From JAICNG01 sp035249985 (lineage in GTDB: Bacteria > Gemmatimonadota > Gemmatimonadetes > Gemmatimonadales > Gemmatimonadaceae), in the NCBI GenBank assembly GCA_035249985.1, contig DATFFP010000027.1, positions 1 through 64,000 on the forward strand: a stretch of DNA of 64,000 bases, in the 5' to 3' direction. Positions 32,005 through 40,085 of this stretch are shown here, piece after piece (position 1 is the first letter of the stretch; the number at the start of each line of letters is the position of its first letter). Both the position numbers and the translations under genes were made by a program. The notes beneath the pieces were generated by a model. The model ran no database searches. It saw only the letters and a list, made by a program, of their open reading frames with translations, and had not been told where the DNA came from.

Positions 32005-32081
32005 GTTCCGTTCCCGGGCCGGGACCCCCGGTCCGTCTCTTGCAGCCGCAAGGTGACTTCTGCTTCTCCCTGGAGTTTCTG

Positions 32082-32741
32082 GTGCCCGGATCCTCCCTGC
32101 GCATCCTCATCGGGGAAGATGAGAGCGTCACCGCGCTTGGTCTCGAGCAGGATCTTCGTTCCCTCGGCCACACCGTCGTAGGCATCGCTGGCGATGGAGC
32201 CAGCGCCGTCGCGATGGCACGGACGATGGGCCCCGATCTCGTGCTCCTCGACGTGCGCATGCCGCACCTCGACGGCTTAACCGCCGCTCAGCAGATCCAT
32301 GAAGAGCGGCCGGTGCCGATCATCGCCGTCACCGCGTACAGCGACGCCGAGACGGTGACGCAGGCGACGCGCGCACCCATTTTTCACTACCTGGTCAAGC
32401 CGGTCACCGCGGCGCAGCTCGATGCAGCCATCCAGGTTGCCTTCGCGCGGCACGAGGATTGGCTCTCGTCGCAACGCGAAAGCGACGACCTGCGCCGGAA
32501 GCTGGATGACCGCAAAGTTATCGAGCGCGCCAAGGGAATCCTGATGGAGCGCGAGAACATCACCGAAAGCGCCGCGTATCGCATTCTCCAGCGCACCAGC
32601 CAGAGTCGCAACATGTCGATGGCCGACCTCGCGCGCAGCCTCCTCGCGGCCGAGGATCTCATTCGCCCCCCGCAGCCACGTGTGGAGCGCACGACGCGTG
32701 GTGCGCGTCCCGGGGATCGAGCGCAGCGTCAGGAAGGCTGA
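32082..32741 (+). CDS. ANTAR-domain response regulator (antiterminator)
   Basis: A 219-residue regulator: receiver domain (residues about 5-120, phospho-Asp D57 in LVLLDVRMP, conserved Lys in LVKP) followed by an ANTAR RNA-binding domain (about 140-195, RKVIERAKGILMEREN and the AYRILQRTS block). On phosphorylation such proteins dimerise and bind paired hexaloop hairpins in leader RNAs, preventing termination. GTG 32082 has a GGAG site 6 bp upstream and is preferred; an upstream start at 32040 is possible. It is divergent from its likely cognate HisKA_2 kinase. Confidence 0.87.
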   Translation: MPGSSLRILIGEDESVTALGLEQDLRSLGHTVVGIAGDGASAVAMARTMGPDLVLLDVRMPHLDGLTAAQQIHEERPVPIIAVTAYSDAETVTQATRAPIFHYLVKPVTAAQLDAAIQVAFARHEDWLSSQRESDDLRRKLDDRKVIERAKGILMERENITESAAYRILQRTSQSRNMSMADLARSLLAAEDLIRPPQPRVERTTRGARPGDRAQRQEG

Positions 32742-32825
32742 GCTCGCTCATTTCGCTTGCTGCATTCCACCGCCGCCGGTTACGTTGCCGGCGGCGTTCG
32801 CACACCGACTCCTCGGCGTCCCAAC

Positions 32826-33305
32826 ATGGCCACCACCGTCTCGTCGACATCCCCGCGCGTCGGAGAGCTCGCCCCCGACTTTTCGCTCGACTCCACCGCG
32901 GGCACTCCGGTACGCCTCTCCGATCACCGCGGACAGCGCAACGTGCTGCTCGCGTTCTTTCCGCTCGCCTTCACGAGCACCTGTACCGCAGAAGTCTGCG
33001 AGTTCAGCAACGACTTCGATCGCTATGCGGGAGCGCACGTCGCCGTGCTTCCGATTTCCGTGGACTCCGTTCCCACCTTGCGTGAGTTCAAGGCGAAACA
33101 CTCGATTCGCGTCGAGATGCTCAGCGACTTCCGCCGAGAGGTCTCCCGACTCTACGGAGTCCTCGACGACGAGCGATTCTTCGCGCGTCGCGCGTACGTG
33201 CTCATCGATCGGCGCGGAGTCATCCGGTGGTCTCACATCGAGGATCAGCTCGGGCATCGCCGGACGACGGACGAGCTTCTCGCCCGGATCACGGAGCTGG
33301 ACTAG
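32826..33305 (+). CDS. Peroxiredoxin, AhpE/BCP type
   Basis: A 159-residue thiol peroxidase. The peroxidatic motif PLAFTSTC has T50 and C53, and a second Cys (C58) lies five residues later as in atypical two-Cys BCP-like enzymes. VISVDSVPTLREFKAKH-type and RRAYVLIDRRGVIRW segments are typical. The Met at 32826 gives the family N terminus RVGELAPDFSL. It probably reduces H2O2 and organic peroxides using thioredoxin; the TrxC-like gene is 2 kb away. The following glycosidase gene starts 8 bp downstream. Confidence 0.9.
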   Translation: MATTVSSTSPRVGELAPDFSLDSTAGTPVRLSDHRGQRNVLLAFFPLAFTSTCTAEVCEFSNDFDRYAGAHVAVLPISVDSVPTLREFKAKHSIRVEMLSDFRREVSRLYGVLDDERFFARRAYVLIDRRGVIRWSHIEDQLGHRRTTDELLARITELD

Positions 33306-33313
33306 CGCTGCCC

Positions 33314-35443
33314 GTGGACCCGATCGAGCTGCTCGCCCGCGAGGACAGGTGGCAGCTGTCAGCGGGGGAGGGGCTCATCTTCGCGCCTCCGCACCCGCTG
33401 TGGCTCGGCGCACCAGGGTTCTGGGATCCCGCCAGTCATTTCGGTGATGAGATCGGCCCGCTCTTCACCGTCGCCTTCCTCGACGATGATGGTGTGGAGG
33501 TCCCGGCGCACCTAACGATGCGCCGGTGGAGTCCCGCCGAGATGGCGGTGGAGTATCGGCTGGCCAACGGCGCCAAGGCCGCGGAAGTGCGCACCGTGCA
33601 GCCGGGCGGCGTCTTCGCGTCGGAGTGGCGGCTCGAAGCGCCACGGCCGACGCGGATCCACCTGGTGGCCTGGACGGCACAGCCCAAAGGGGCCCTCGAG
33701 GGCCCCATGCGGTACGACGGAACCATCGTGTTCCGCCGCCGCGCATCGGACGGCGCGGAGCCCTATGAGATCGCGCTGGCGTGTGTCGGCGGAACCACGA
33801 GCTGGGCCCTCGCGGGGAGCGAGGCCGTGCCGCTGTACCCACGGTGGGGATACACGCCGTTCGCCGGCCAATGGACGAGCGACGGTCTTCCCCCCGGCGA
33901 CGCGCAGATGGAGGCGGCCGAGGTGACGTATGCGGCGGTGCACCGATCGCTCTTCGTCGCGACGGAAGGCACGTCGACCGTCTTCGCCATGCGCGTCGTC
34001 GCGAAAGAGCCGGTCCGAAATGCGCCGGCCGCCCCGGCCGTGCCCGGCGCCGCCCACTCGGCCACGTTAGGCGGCGCCAGCCGCCGACGCTGGCGCGACT
34101 ACTTCGCTCGCGTCCCGGCATTCCGCTGTTCGGACCCCTACGTGGAGCATTGCTACTGGTATCGGTGGAGCTGCCTGGAGATGCTGGCCGCCGGGCAGCT
34201 GGGCGTGTGCGAAGGGGCCGGCCGCCTGCACCGCCTGACGAGCGACGCAGCCGCCTGCCACGTGCGTGAGCTGCGCTGGATGCGAGAGCCGGACGTGGCG
34301 CGGGAAGCGGCTCGCGCAGTGTTCTCGCGCGTGCGCGACGATGGCAGCTTGCCCTGGCAGCTGCGCGGTGCGCACACGCCGCCGGCGACCAATGCGTTCA
34401 CGGATTGGGGCGGTGCAGTGCTCGCGCTGGAGTCCGCGCATCCCGACGACGCCTTCGTCGCGGACGCCTATGATGTGCTGGCCCGGCACGCGCGATGGAT
34501 CGTGAAAAACCGGATGAGTGGCACGGGGCTCATCGAGGTCGTGCGCGGCGAGGTCGCGTTCGACGATGCGGATCGGTGGCGGAGGAACAGCCGCCTCTGC
34601 GCGGTGGATGCGGCGGTATCGACGTATGGGCTCCTCATCGCGCTTGGGCGGCTGGCGCTGCGCGCGCACTCGCCGCAGGACGCGCCCGAGTGGGACCAGG
34701 CGGCAACTCGGCTCGCTGTCGCGGTGCGTGAGCACATGTGGGACGCCGAGTGGAAGCTCTTTCGCGATGTCCATCCGAAAACAGGGAAGCGTGTAGGTCC
34801 GCGATCGGCGGTGTGCTTCTACCCCTATCGGACGGATCTGGCTGACGCACGCCACCTCGCTGGACTCGAGGCGTCACTGCTCGATCCCGACGCGTTCTGG
34901 ACGACCTTCCCCGTGGCAACGGCGCCGGCGAACGACGTGCGCTTCTCGCGCGTCGGCGCGCGCGCGGGCGTTCGTGGTGAGGCACCCTTCAGCGGTCCGG
35001 TGGTGCCGCTCGTGAATTCGCACCTCATCGATGCCTTGGCGCGGGTCGCACGTGCGTACGCGCCCCACTTGCGCCCGCACGTCGCGCACCTCGTCAGCCG
35101 AACGATCCGAATGTTCTTCGACGGCGCGGATCCGGTGCGGATCGGGTCGCACGAGTACTACGATCCCCTCGAGGGTCGCGCATCGACGCACCGCTGGACG
35201 AGCGACAGCACGCATTCGTGGGTCATCGACGCGATCGTGCAATATGTCGCCGGGGTTCGCCCCCATGAAGGCGGGCTCACCATCGATCCCATGCCATTCG
35301 GCCTGGAGCTCGTGGACCTCAGCGGGGTGCGCGTCCGCGGGCACACGGTGGACGTTCGCATCGAAGGGGATCGCGTGACGGCCACGATCGACGGCTCCCA
35401 GCGCGCAGGCCGCCTGGGCGTGCCGATGGAGATTGCGATGTAG
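33314..35443 (+). CDS. GH63/MGH1-like (alpha/alpha)6 glycosidase
   Basis: A 709-residue protein with an N-terminal beta-sandwich and a C-terminal (alpha/alpha)6 toroid, resembling the MGH1-like GH63 clade. Diagnostic pieces are YWYRWSCLEMLAAG, DGSLPWQLRGAHTP, TDWGGAVLALE, AVDAAVSTYGLLIALGRLA, and near the end GSHEYYDPLEGRASTHRWTSDSTHSWVIDAI, which contains acidic residues like the general base. No signal peptide. It starts with GTG 8 bp after the peroxiredoxin gene. The substrate may be glucosylated, mannosylated or trehalose-like glycans; not resolvable here. Confidence 0.78.
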   Translation: MDPIELLAREDRWQLSAGEGLIFAPPHPLWLGAPGFWDPASHFGDEIGPLFTVAFLDDDGVEVPAHLTMRRWSPAEMAVEYRLANGAKAAEVRTVQPGGVFASEWRLEAPRPTRIHLVAWTAQPKGALEGPMRYDGTIVFRRRASDGAEPYEIALACVGGTTSWALAGSEAVPLYPRWGYTPFAGQWTSDGLPPGDAQMEAAEVTYAAVHRSLFVATEGTSTVFAMRVVAKEPVRNAPAAPAVPGAAHSATLGGASRRRWRDYFARVPAFRCSDPYVEHCYWYRWSCLEMLAAGQLGVCEGAGRLHRLTSDAAACHVRELRWMREPDVAREAARAVFSRVRDDGSLPWQLRGAHTPPATNAFTDWGGAVLALESAHPDDAFVADAYDVLARHARWIVKNRMSGTGLIEVVRGEVAFDDADRWRRNSRLCAVDAAVSTYGLLIALGRLALRAHSPQDAPEWDQAATRLAVAVREHMWDAEWKLFRDVHPKTGKRVGPRSAVCFYPYRTDLADARHLAGLEASLLDPDAFWTTFPVATAPANDVRFSRVGARAGVRGEAPFSGPVVPLVNSHLIDALARVARAYAPHLRPHVAHLVSRTIRMFFDGADPVRIGSHEYYDPLEGRASTHRWTSDSTHSWVIDAIVQYVAGVRPHEGGLTIDPMPFGLELVDLSGVRVRGHTVDVRIEGDRVTATIDGSQRAGRLGVPMEIAM

Positions 35444-35472
35444 CGAGGCCGGGCGGTGGTGCCCGGCCTCGC
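35443..35472. terminator. Convergent-gene hairpin
   Basis: GCGAGGCCGGGC and GCCCGGCCTCGC form a perfect 12-bp stem with a 6-nt loop, directly after the glycosidase stop and 10 bp before the hsp20 stop. There is no T-run on either strand, so it is a 3' stabiliser or an atypical bidirectional terminator. Confidence 0.6.
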
Positions 35473-35482
35473 CGTCGCCTGC

Positions 35483-36058
35483 CTAACGGTTCGTCTGGTC
35501 GGTGTTTCCCGGCTCCGCGACCATCCGCTCGCGGCCGCCCTCCTTCTGGGTCGTCCCCTGTCCGCGCTTGGAACCGCGGTCATCGCGCCGCGGCGAGGAC
35601 ACGTCGCTGCCGGGCGCTCGCTGACCCCCAGCGCCGATCTGAATCCGCCGCGGCTGCGGCAGCGCCGCCTTGGGAATGCTGATGTGCAGGACGCCCTTGT
35701 CGAAGTCAGCGTGGATCTGCTTTTCATCGACCCCCTGCGGAAGCTGGAACGAGCGGAAGAAGCTGCCGTAGGTGCGCTCCACGAGGTGGAAGCGACCCTC
35801 CTCGTCCTCCTCCTTCCGTTCCGCCGACTTCTGGCCGCGAATCGACAGCATGCCGTTCTCGACCTCGACGTCCACGTCCTCCTCGCGAATGCCGGGAAGC
35901 TCTACGTCGAGGCGGATCTCCTTGGAGGTCTCGTGAATGTCCACCGCGGGCTGCCAGCTCGTCCCGCCACGACTGCTGAACGTGTCGTCGAAGAGGCGAT
36001 CGATCTCACGCCGCAGACTGAAAACGGGGCTCAGGCCGAAAGATCGCTCGAAAGTCAT
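35483..36058 (-). CDS. Hsp20 small heat-shock protein
   Basis: A 191-residue alpha-crystallin chaperone that holds unfolding proteins. The alpha-crystallin domain spans about residues 37-135: WQPAVDIHETSKEIRLDVELPGI, GMLSIRGQKSAERKEE, and the A-x-x-x-GVL motif as HADFDKGVLHISIPK. The C-terminal I-x-I oligomerisation motif is IQI, followed by an unusually long polar Arg/Gly-rich tail (about 45 residues). An AAGGAGGA-like ribosome-binding site precedes the ATG. No CIRCE operator was found in the 109-bp upstream gap. Confidence 0.94.
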   Translation of the reverse strand: MTFERSFGLSPVFSLRREIDRLFDDTFSSRGGTSWQPAVDIHETSKEIRLDVELPGIREEDVDVEVENGMLSIRGQKSAERKEEDEEGRFHLVERTYGSFFRSFQLPQGVDEKQIHADFDKGVLHISIPKAALPQPRRIQIGAGGQRAPGSDVSSPRRDDRGSKRGQGTTQKEGGRERMVAEPGNTDQTNR

Positions 36059-36167
36059 CGTGTCCTCCTTACTCGGGTTGCTAGGTTCGACATTTCAGTA
36101 CGCCCTGTCCTCACCGGGTTAACGCCGGAAGAATCCTGCCAAGGAGAGCGTAACCCGTTGAAATATT

Positions 36168-37847
36168 TTGGCATTGCCGAGCGGAAACCGTGACTTTCGA
36201 GGGGGGCTATCGGTCATATTGTCCGGGGGGCGGGACGACCTGTCCCCCCAAGGCTTTCCCCCACGCCGAGGTCGATTGGTTCCCGTCGCGCGCCTCACCC
36301 CTACCAGTCTTCAGCCGGTTTCGCCGGCGCTGGCGCTTCTGTCCGACGTCGCCGCTCACCTGGCGGCGGGCGGCCCGATCGAGGACGCCCTTCACAAGGT
36401 CCTGGAGCTCCTGCGGCGGGCGTTGACCGCTGGCGACTGTGCGATTTGGGCGCTCGCGCCCGCCGGCCTCACGCGCGCCTGGGGCGTCGGTGATGGCGCG
36501 ACGACCGATACCGAAATCGCCGCCCTCCTCGAGGCCGGCGAGCTCTCGAACAATCGCATCGTCCTGGCCCGCCTCATCGCCGGCGAGCGACTCCTCGGCG
36601 TCCTCGTTCTGCGCGTCGACCGCTCGCTGGACTCGGAGGAGCGCATCGTCCTCGCCACGATCGCGGACCTGCTCGCGCCGGCCATCGCGAACGCCGAGCA
36701 CGCGCAGCAAATGGCGGTCGAGGTGCGCCTGCGCACGCAGCAGATCGAGGAACAGCGCCGGTTCACGGAGAAGATCATCGACTCGCTGCCCGTGGGCCTC
36801 TACGTGATCGATCGCGAATACCGCATTCACGCCTGGAATCGCAAGCGCGAGACGGGGATCCAGGGCGTGTCGCGTGAGGAGGCCATCGGGCGCACGATCT
36901 TCGAGATCCTGCATCGCCAGCCCGCCGAGCTGCTGCGCGGCGAGTTCGATGAGGTGTTCGCGACGGGGAAGATCTCGACGTTCCAGATGGAGTCGAGCGC
37001 CACCGGCGATCTTCGAACCTTCCGCATCTCGAAGATCCCGATGCGGGTGGATGACATGAACGTCACGCACGTCATCACGATCGGCGAAGACATGACCGAT
37101 TGGCGGCAGGCGCAGGACCGCATCGCGCAGGCCGAGAAGCTCGCCGCCATCGGGCAGCTCGCGGCGGGCGTCATGCACGAGGTCAACAACCCGTTGGCCA
37201 CGATTGGCGCCTGCGCCGAGAGCATGTCGCTGCGCCTCGAGGAACACGATGCGGACGAGACGCTGCGGCTGGGTTTCAACGACTACCTGCGCATCATCGA
37301 CACCGAAGTGCATCGGTGCAAGCGGATCATCGATGGCCTGCTCGATTTCAGTCGTCCCAAGGCCGCGACGAAGGTTGCCGTCGACGTCAATGCGGTGCTC
37401 GAGGAGACCCTCTTCCTGCTGAAGCACCACGAGCGGTTCAAGCGCATGAGCGTCGTGCGCGAGCTCGATCGCGAGACGACACCGCTCGCGCACGGCAATG
37501 CCGAGCAGCTCATCCAGGTCTTCATGGCGCTGCTGCTCAACGCCATGGACGCCCTGAATGGTCGCGGAGCCATCCTCGTGCGTACGCGCCGCGGACGCCC
37601 CGGTGAGGAGCCGGTGGTCGTGGAGATCGCCGATGAAGGTCACGGGATCCCGCGGGGCGAGATGACGAAGATCTTCGAGCCATTCTACACATCGAAACCG
37701 CCCGGCCGCGGCACAGGGCTGGGCCTGTCGATCTGCTACTCGATCGTCGCCGATCACGAAGGGCGCATCGAGGTGGACAGCCATTTGGGGAAGGGAACCA
37801 CGTTTCGTGTGTTGCTCCCCGCCGCACACACTGAGGGGACGGCATGA
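36168..37847 (+). CDS. GAF-PAS sensor histidine kinase (NtrB-like)
   Basis: A 559-residue cytoplasmic kinase: GAF-like domain (about 45-180), short coiled coil, PAS domain (about 200-310, VGLYVIDREYRIHAWNRK), HisKA with H-box AAGVMHEVNNPLATIG and a HATPase domain (DEGHGIPRGEM, GTGLGLSICYSIV). It lacks membrane segments. It overlaps by 4 nt with a sigma-54 regulator gene, its evident partner. The start is uncertain: the longest frame begins at a TTG (36168) with no nearby ribosome-binding site, and TTG 36219 after a G-rich stretch is an alternative. Confidence 0.87.
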   Translation: MALPSGNRDFRGGLSVILSGGRDDLSPQGFPPRRGRLVPVARLTPTSLQPVSPALALLSDVAAHLAAGGPIEDALHKVLELLRRALTAGDCAIWALAPAGLTRAWGVGDGATTDTEIAALLEAGELSNNRIVLARLIAGERLLGVLVLRVDRSLDSEERIVLATIADLLAPAIANAEHAQQMAVEVRLRTQQIEEQRRFTEKIIDSLPVGLYVIDREYRIHAWNRKRETGIQGVSREEAIGRTIFEILHRQPAELLRGEFDEVFATGKISTFQMESSATGDLRTFRISKIPMRVDDMNVTHVITIGEDMTDWRQAQDRIAQAEKLAAIGQLAAGVMHEVNNPLATIGACAESMSLRLEEHDADETLRLGFNDYLRIIDTEVHRCKRIIDGLLDFSRPKAATKVAVDVNAVLEETLFLLKHHERFKRMSVVRELDRETTPLAHGNAEQLIQVFMALLLNAMDALNGRGAILVRTRRGRPGEEPVVVEIADEGHGIPRGEMTKIFEPFYTSKPPGRGTGLGLSICYSIVADHEGRIEVDSHLGKGTTFRVLLPAAHTEGTA

Positions 37848-39208
37848 GAGACGAATCCCGCATCCGGGTCCTGATCGCCGAGGACGAGGCGCACCTCGGG
37901 ACCCTGCTCGAGAACTACCTCACCGGACGCGGCTTTCAGGTGACGACGCGGCGCGACGGACGCGCAGCGCTCGACGCCATGAAGGCGGAAGCGTACGACG
38001 TCGCGCTCCTCGACATCGTGATGCCGGAGCTCGATGGTCTGGAGGTGCTTCGCCAGGTCCGCGAAGAGCCGTCGCCCCCGGAAGTCATCATCATCACCGG
38101 CAACGGCACCATCGAGACGGCGATCAGCGCAATGAAGCTCGGGGCGTATGACTATCTCTCCAAGCCGTATCGCATGGCGGAGATCGACGTGCTGGTGCGA
38201 CGGGCATGGGAAAAACGACAGTTGGCGCGCGAGAACGTGCTCTTGCAGAAGCGGCTGTCGAAATTCGATGGCTTGCCCGAGATCGTGACGCACTACGCAC
38301 CGATGCAAGCGGTGCTCTCCCTTGTCGAGCGCGTGGCGAAGAGTGACTCGACGGTGCTCATCTCGGGCGAATCGGGCACGGGTAAGGAGCTCATCGCGCG
38401 AGCGCTGCATCGGCTGTCCTACCGGGCCAACGGCGCCCTCGTCGACATCAACTGTGCGGCGATCGCGGAGAATCTGCTGGAGAGCGAGCTCTTCGGGCAC
38501 GAGAAGGGTGCGTTCACGGGAGCGCTCTCGCGAAAGCTCGGCCTGTTCGAGCTCGCCGCCGGTGGCACGATGTTCATGGATGAGATCGGTGAGCTCGATC
38601 CGCGCCTTCAGGGGAAGCTGCTGCGCGCGCTCGAGCTCGGGACCTTCTTTCGTGTCGGCGGGACGCAGAAGGTACAGGCTGACCTGCGGATCATCGCCGC
38701 GACCAACCAGGATCTGCAGGCGAAAGTGCAGGACGGCAATTTCCGCGGGGATCTGTACTACCGCATCAACACGATCAGCATCACGTTGCCTCCGCTGCGT
38801 GAGAGAGCCGTCGACATCCCGCTGCTCGCCGAGCATTTTCTGCAGACGTACGGCGGTTCGACGCCGCCGCGCCTCACCGAGGAAGCGCTCGCCGCACTTC
38901 AGGCATATTCGTGGCCCGGCAACATCCGCGAGCTGCGCAACGTGATCGAGCGCGCCGTACTGCTGGCGACCGGTGGAACGATCCGCGTGTCGGATCTCCC
39001 CGTGTTGAACGCGCCCGCCAACTCCGGCGACACCAAGCGCGTCGCCTCCGATGGACGTCCACTCTCCCTCGCTGACCTCGAGCGCGACCACATCGCGACG
39101 GTGCTGCGGCAAACCAGCTGGCATCAGGGCCGCGCGGCCGAGATGCTGGGGATCTCGCCGAAGACGTTGTATCGGAAGATTCGAGAGTACGGATTCAAGA
39201 GGAGCTAG
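37844..39208 (+). CDS. Sigma-54 dependent response regulator (NtrC family)
   Basis: A 454-residue NtrC-type activator. Receiver domain with phospho-Asp D57 (VALLDIVMPELDG). AAA+ domain with Walker A GESGTGKE, the sigma-54 contact loop GAFTGA, Walker B GGTMFMDEIGEL and arginine finger region. Fis-type HTH GRAAEMLGISPKTLYRKIREYG. It would open sigma-54 promoters on phosphorylation by the kinase overlapping it upstream. No convincing -24/-12 promoter was found in the window, so targets are unknown. The UAG stop lies inside the next repeat element. Confidence 0.94.
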   Translation: MRDESRIRVLIAEDEAHLGTLLENYLTGRGFQVTTRRDGRAALDAMKAEAYDVALLDIVMPELDGLEVLRQVREEPSPPEVIIITGNGTIETAISAMKLGAYDYLSKPYRMAEIDVLVRRAWEKRQLARENVLLQKRLSKFDGLPEIVTHYAPMQAVLSLVERVAKSDSTVLISGESGTGKELIARALHRLSYRANGALVDINCAAIAENLLESELFGHEKGAFTGALSRKLGLFELAAGGTMFMDEIGELDPRLQGKLLRALELGTFFRVGGTQKVQADLRIIAATNQDLQAKVQDGNFRGDLYYRINTISITLPPLRERAVDIPLLAEHFLQTYGGSTPPRLTEEALAALQAYSWPGNIRELRNVIERAVLLATGGTIRVSDLPVLNAPANSGDTKRVASDGRPLSLADLERDHIATVLRQTSWHQGRAAEMLGISPKTLYRKIREYGFKRS

Positions 39209-39355
39209 GAGTCAGGAGTCGGGGGTCAGGGAAGGAAAGGGGGCCGCCGCGCTTCGCGCGTGCGGCCCCTCATCGTGAGCGCGGCTGGCTGCGAAGCAGC
39301 CGCCGCGCCTTTCCTTCCCCGACCCCTGACCCCTGACTCCTGACTCCTGACCTCA
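39200..39355. repeat. Compound AGGAGTC-family element, third core copy
   Basis: GGAGCTAGGAGTCAGG begins within the last codons of the regulator gene. The core (about 39231-39320) has the same two hairpins as the 30-kb copy with few substitutions, around CTCATCGTGAG. The right flank is CCCTGAC / CCCTGAC / TCCTGAC / TCCTGAC heptads. The gap to the next gene has nothing else apart from the gene's start region. Confidence 0.93.
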
Positions 39356-39394
39356 TTTGCCCCCCAGGCCGCTCGGCGCGTACGATTACTCACC

Positions 39395-40063
39395 ATGAAG
39401 ATCCTCGTGATCGAAGACGATCCCACCGTTGGCCAGTACGTCAAGCGCGGGCTGGAGGAGCAGCGCTGGGGCGTCGACCTCGTGACGAACGGCGAAGATG
39501 GCGAGCAGCGCGCGTCCTCCGAGGCGTACGATCTCGTCGTGCTCGACATGCGGCTTCCTGGCCGGTCGGGCATGGAGGTGCTCGAGCGACTGCGCGCACG
39601 TGGGTTCGAGCGGCCCGTGCTCGTCCTCACGGCACAGGACGCGATCGATGCGAAGGTGTCAGCACTTCGCGCCGGCGCCGATGACTACGTCACCAAGCCG
39701 TTCGCGTTCGAAGAGCTGCTCGCCCGCGTCGAAGCCCTCTCTCGTCGCCCCCGTGCGCTCGCCGCGCCGGTGCTTCGCGTCGCCGATCTCGAGCTCGACA
39801 AGGGAACGCGACGGGTGACGCGGGCGGGCCAGGAGATCGAGCTCACGCCCAAGGAATACGCCGTGCTCGAGTACCTCATGCGCCACGCGGGCCGAGTGAT
39901 GAGCCGCACGCTGATCACCGAGTACGCTTGGGGGTACCACTTCGATCCCGGCACCAACATCGTGGACGTCGTGATCAACCATCTGCGCAAGAAGATCGAC
40001 TCGAACAGCGACGTGAAGCTCATCCACACCGTCCGCGGTGTGGGGTACGTCGTACGCCCGTGA
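39395..40063 (+). CDS. OmpR-family response regulator
   Basis: A 222-residue two-component regulator: receiver domain with acidic pocket IEDD and phospho-Asp D51 (LVVLDMRLP), conserved Lys in YVTKPF, then a winged-helix DNA-binding domain (about 125-222) with ELTPKEYAVLEYLMRHAGRVMSR and the recognition-helix region NIVDVVINHLRKKID. The C terminus ends HTVRGVGYVVRP, typical of the family. The cognate kinase gene starts 22 bp downstream. The layout resembles CusR/QseB-type pairs, but the stimulus cannot be deduced. Confidence 0.94.
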   Translation: MKILVIEDDPTVGQYVKRGLEEQRWGVDLVTNGEDGEQRASSEAYDLVVLDMRLPGRSGMEVLERLRARGFERPVLVLTAQDAIDAKVSALRAGADDYVTKPFAFEELLARVEALSRRPRALAAPVLRVADLELDKGTRRVTRAGQEIELTPKEYAVLEYLMRHAGRVMSRTLITEYAWGYHFDPGTNIVDVVINHLRKKIDSNSDVKLIHTVRGVGYVVRP

Positions 40064-40085
40064 GCACACTCGTGAGGCACACCGG

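Noticed and set aside
36059..36167. CIRCE or sigma-32 control site upstream of hsp20
   Set aside because: No TTAGCACTC-N9-GAGTGCTAA palindrome and no convincing CTTGAA/CCCCAT pair.
36207..37829. Long open frame antisense to the GAF-PAS kinase (540 codons)
   Set aside because: It mirrors the codon-position GC bias of the kinase; the sense strand has complete kinase motifs and the antisense translation shows no domain.
39206..39353. Heptad arrays as a CRISPR array
   Set aside because: Units are 7 bp with no spacers and no cas genes are present.
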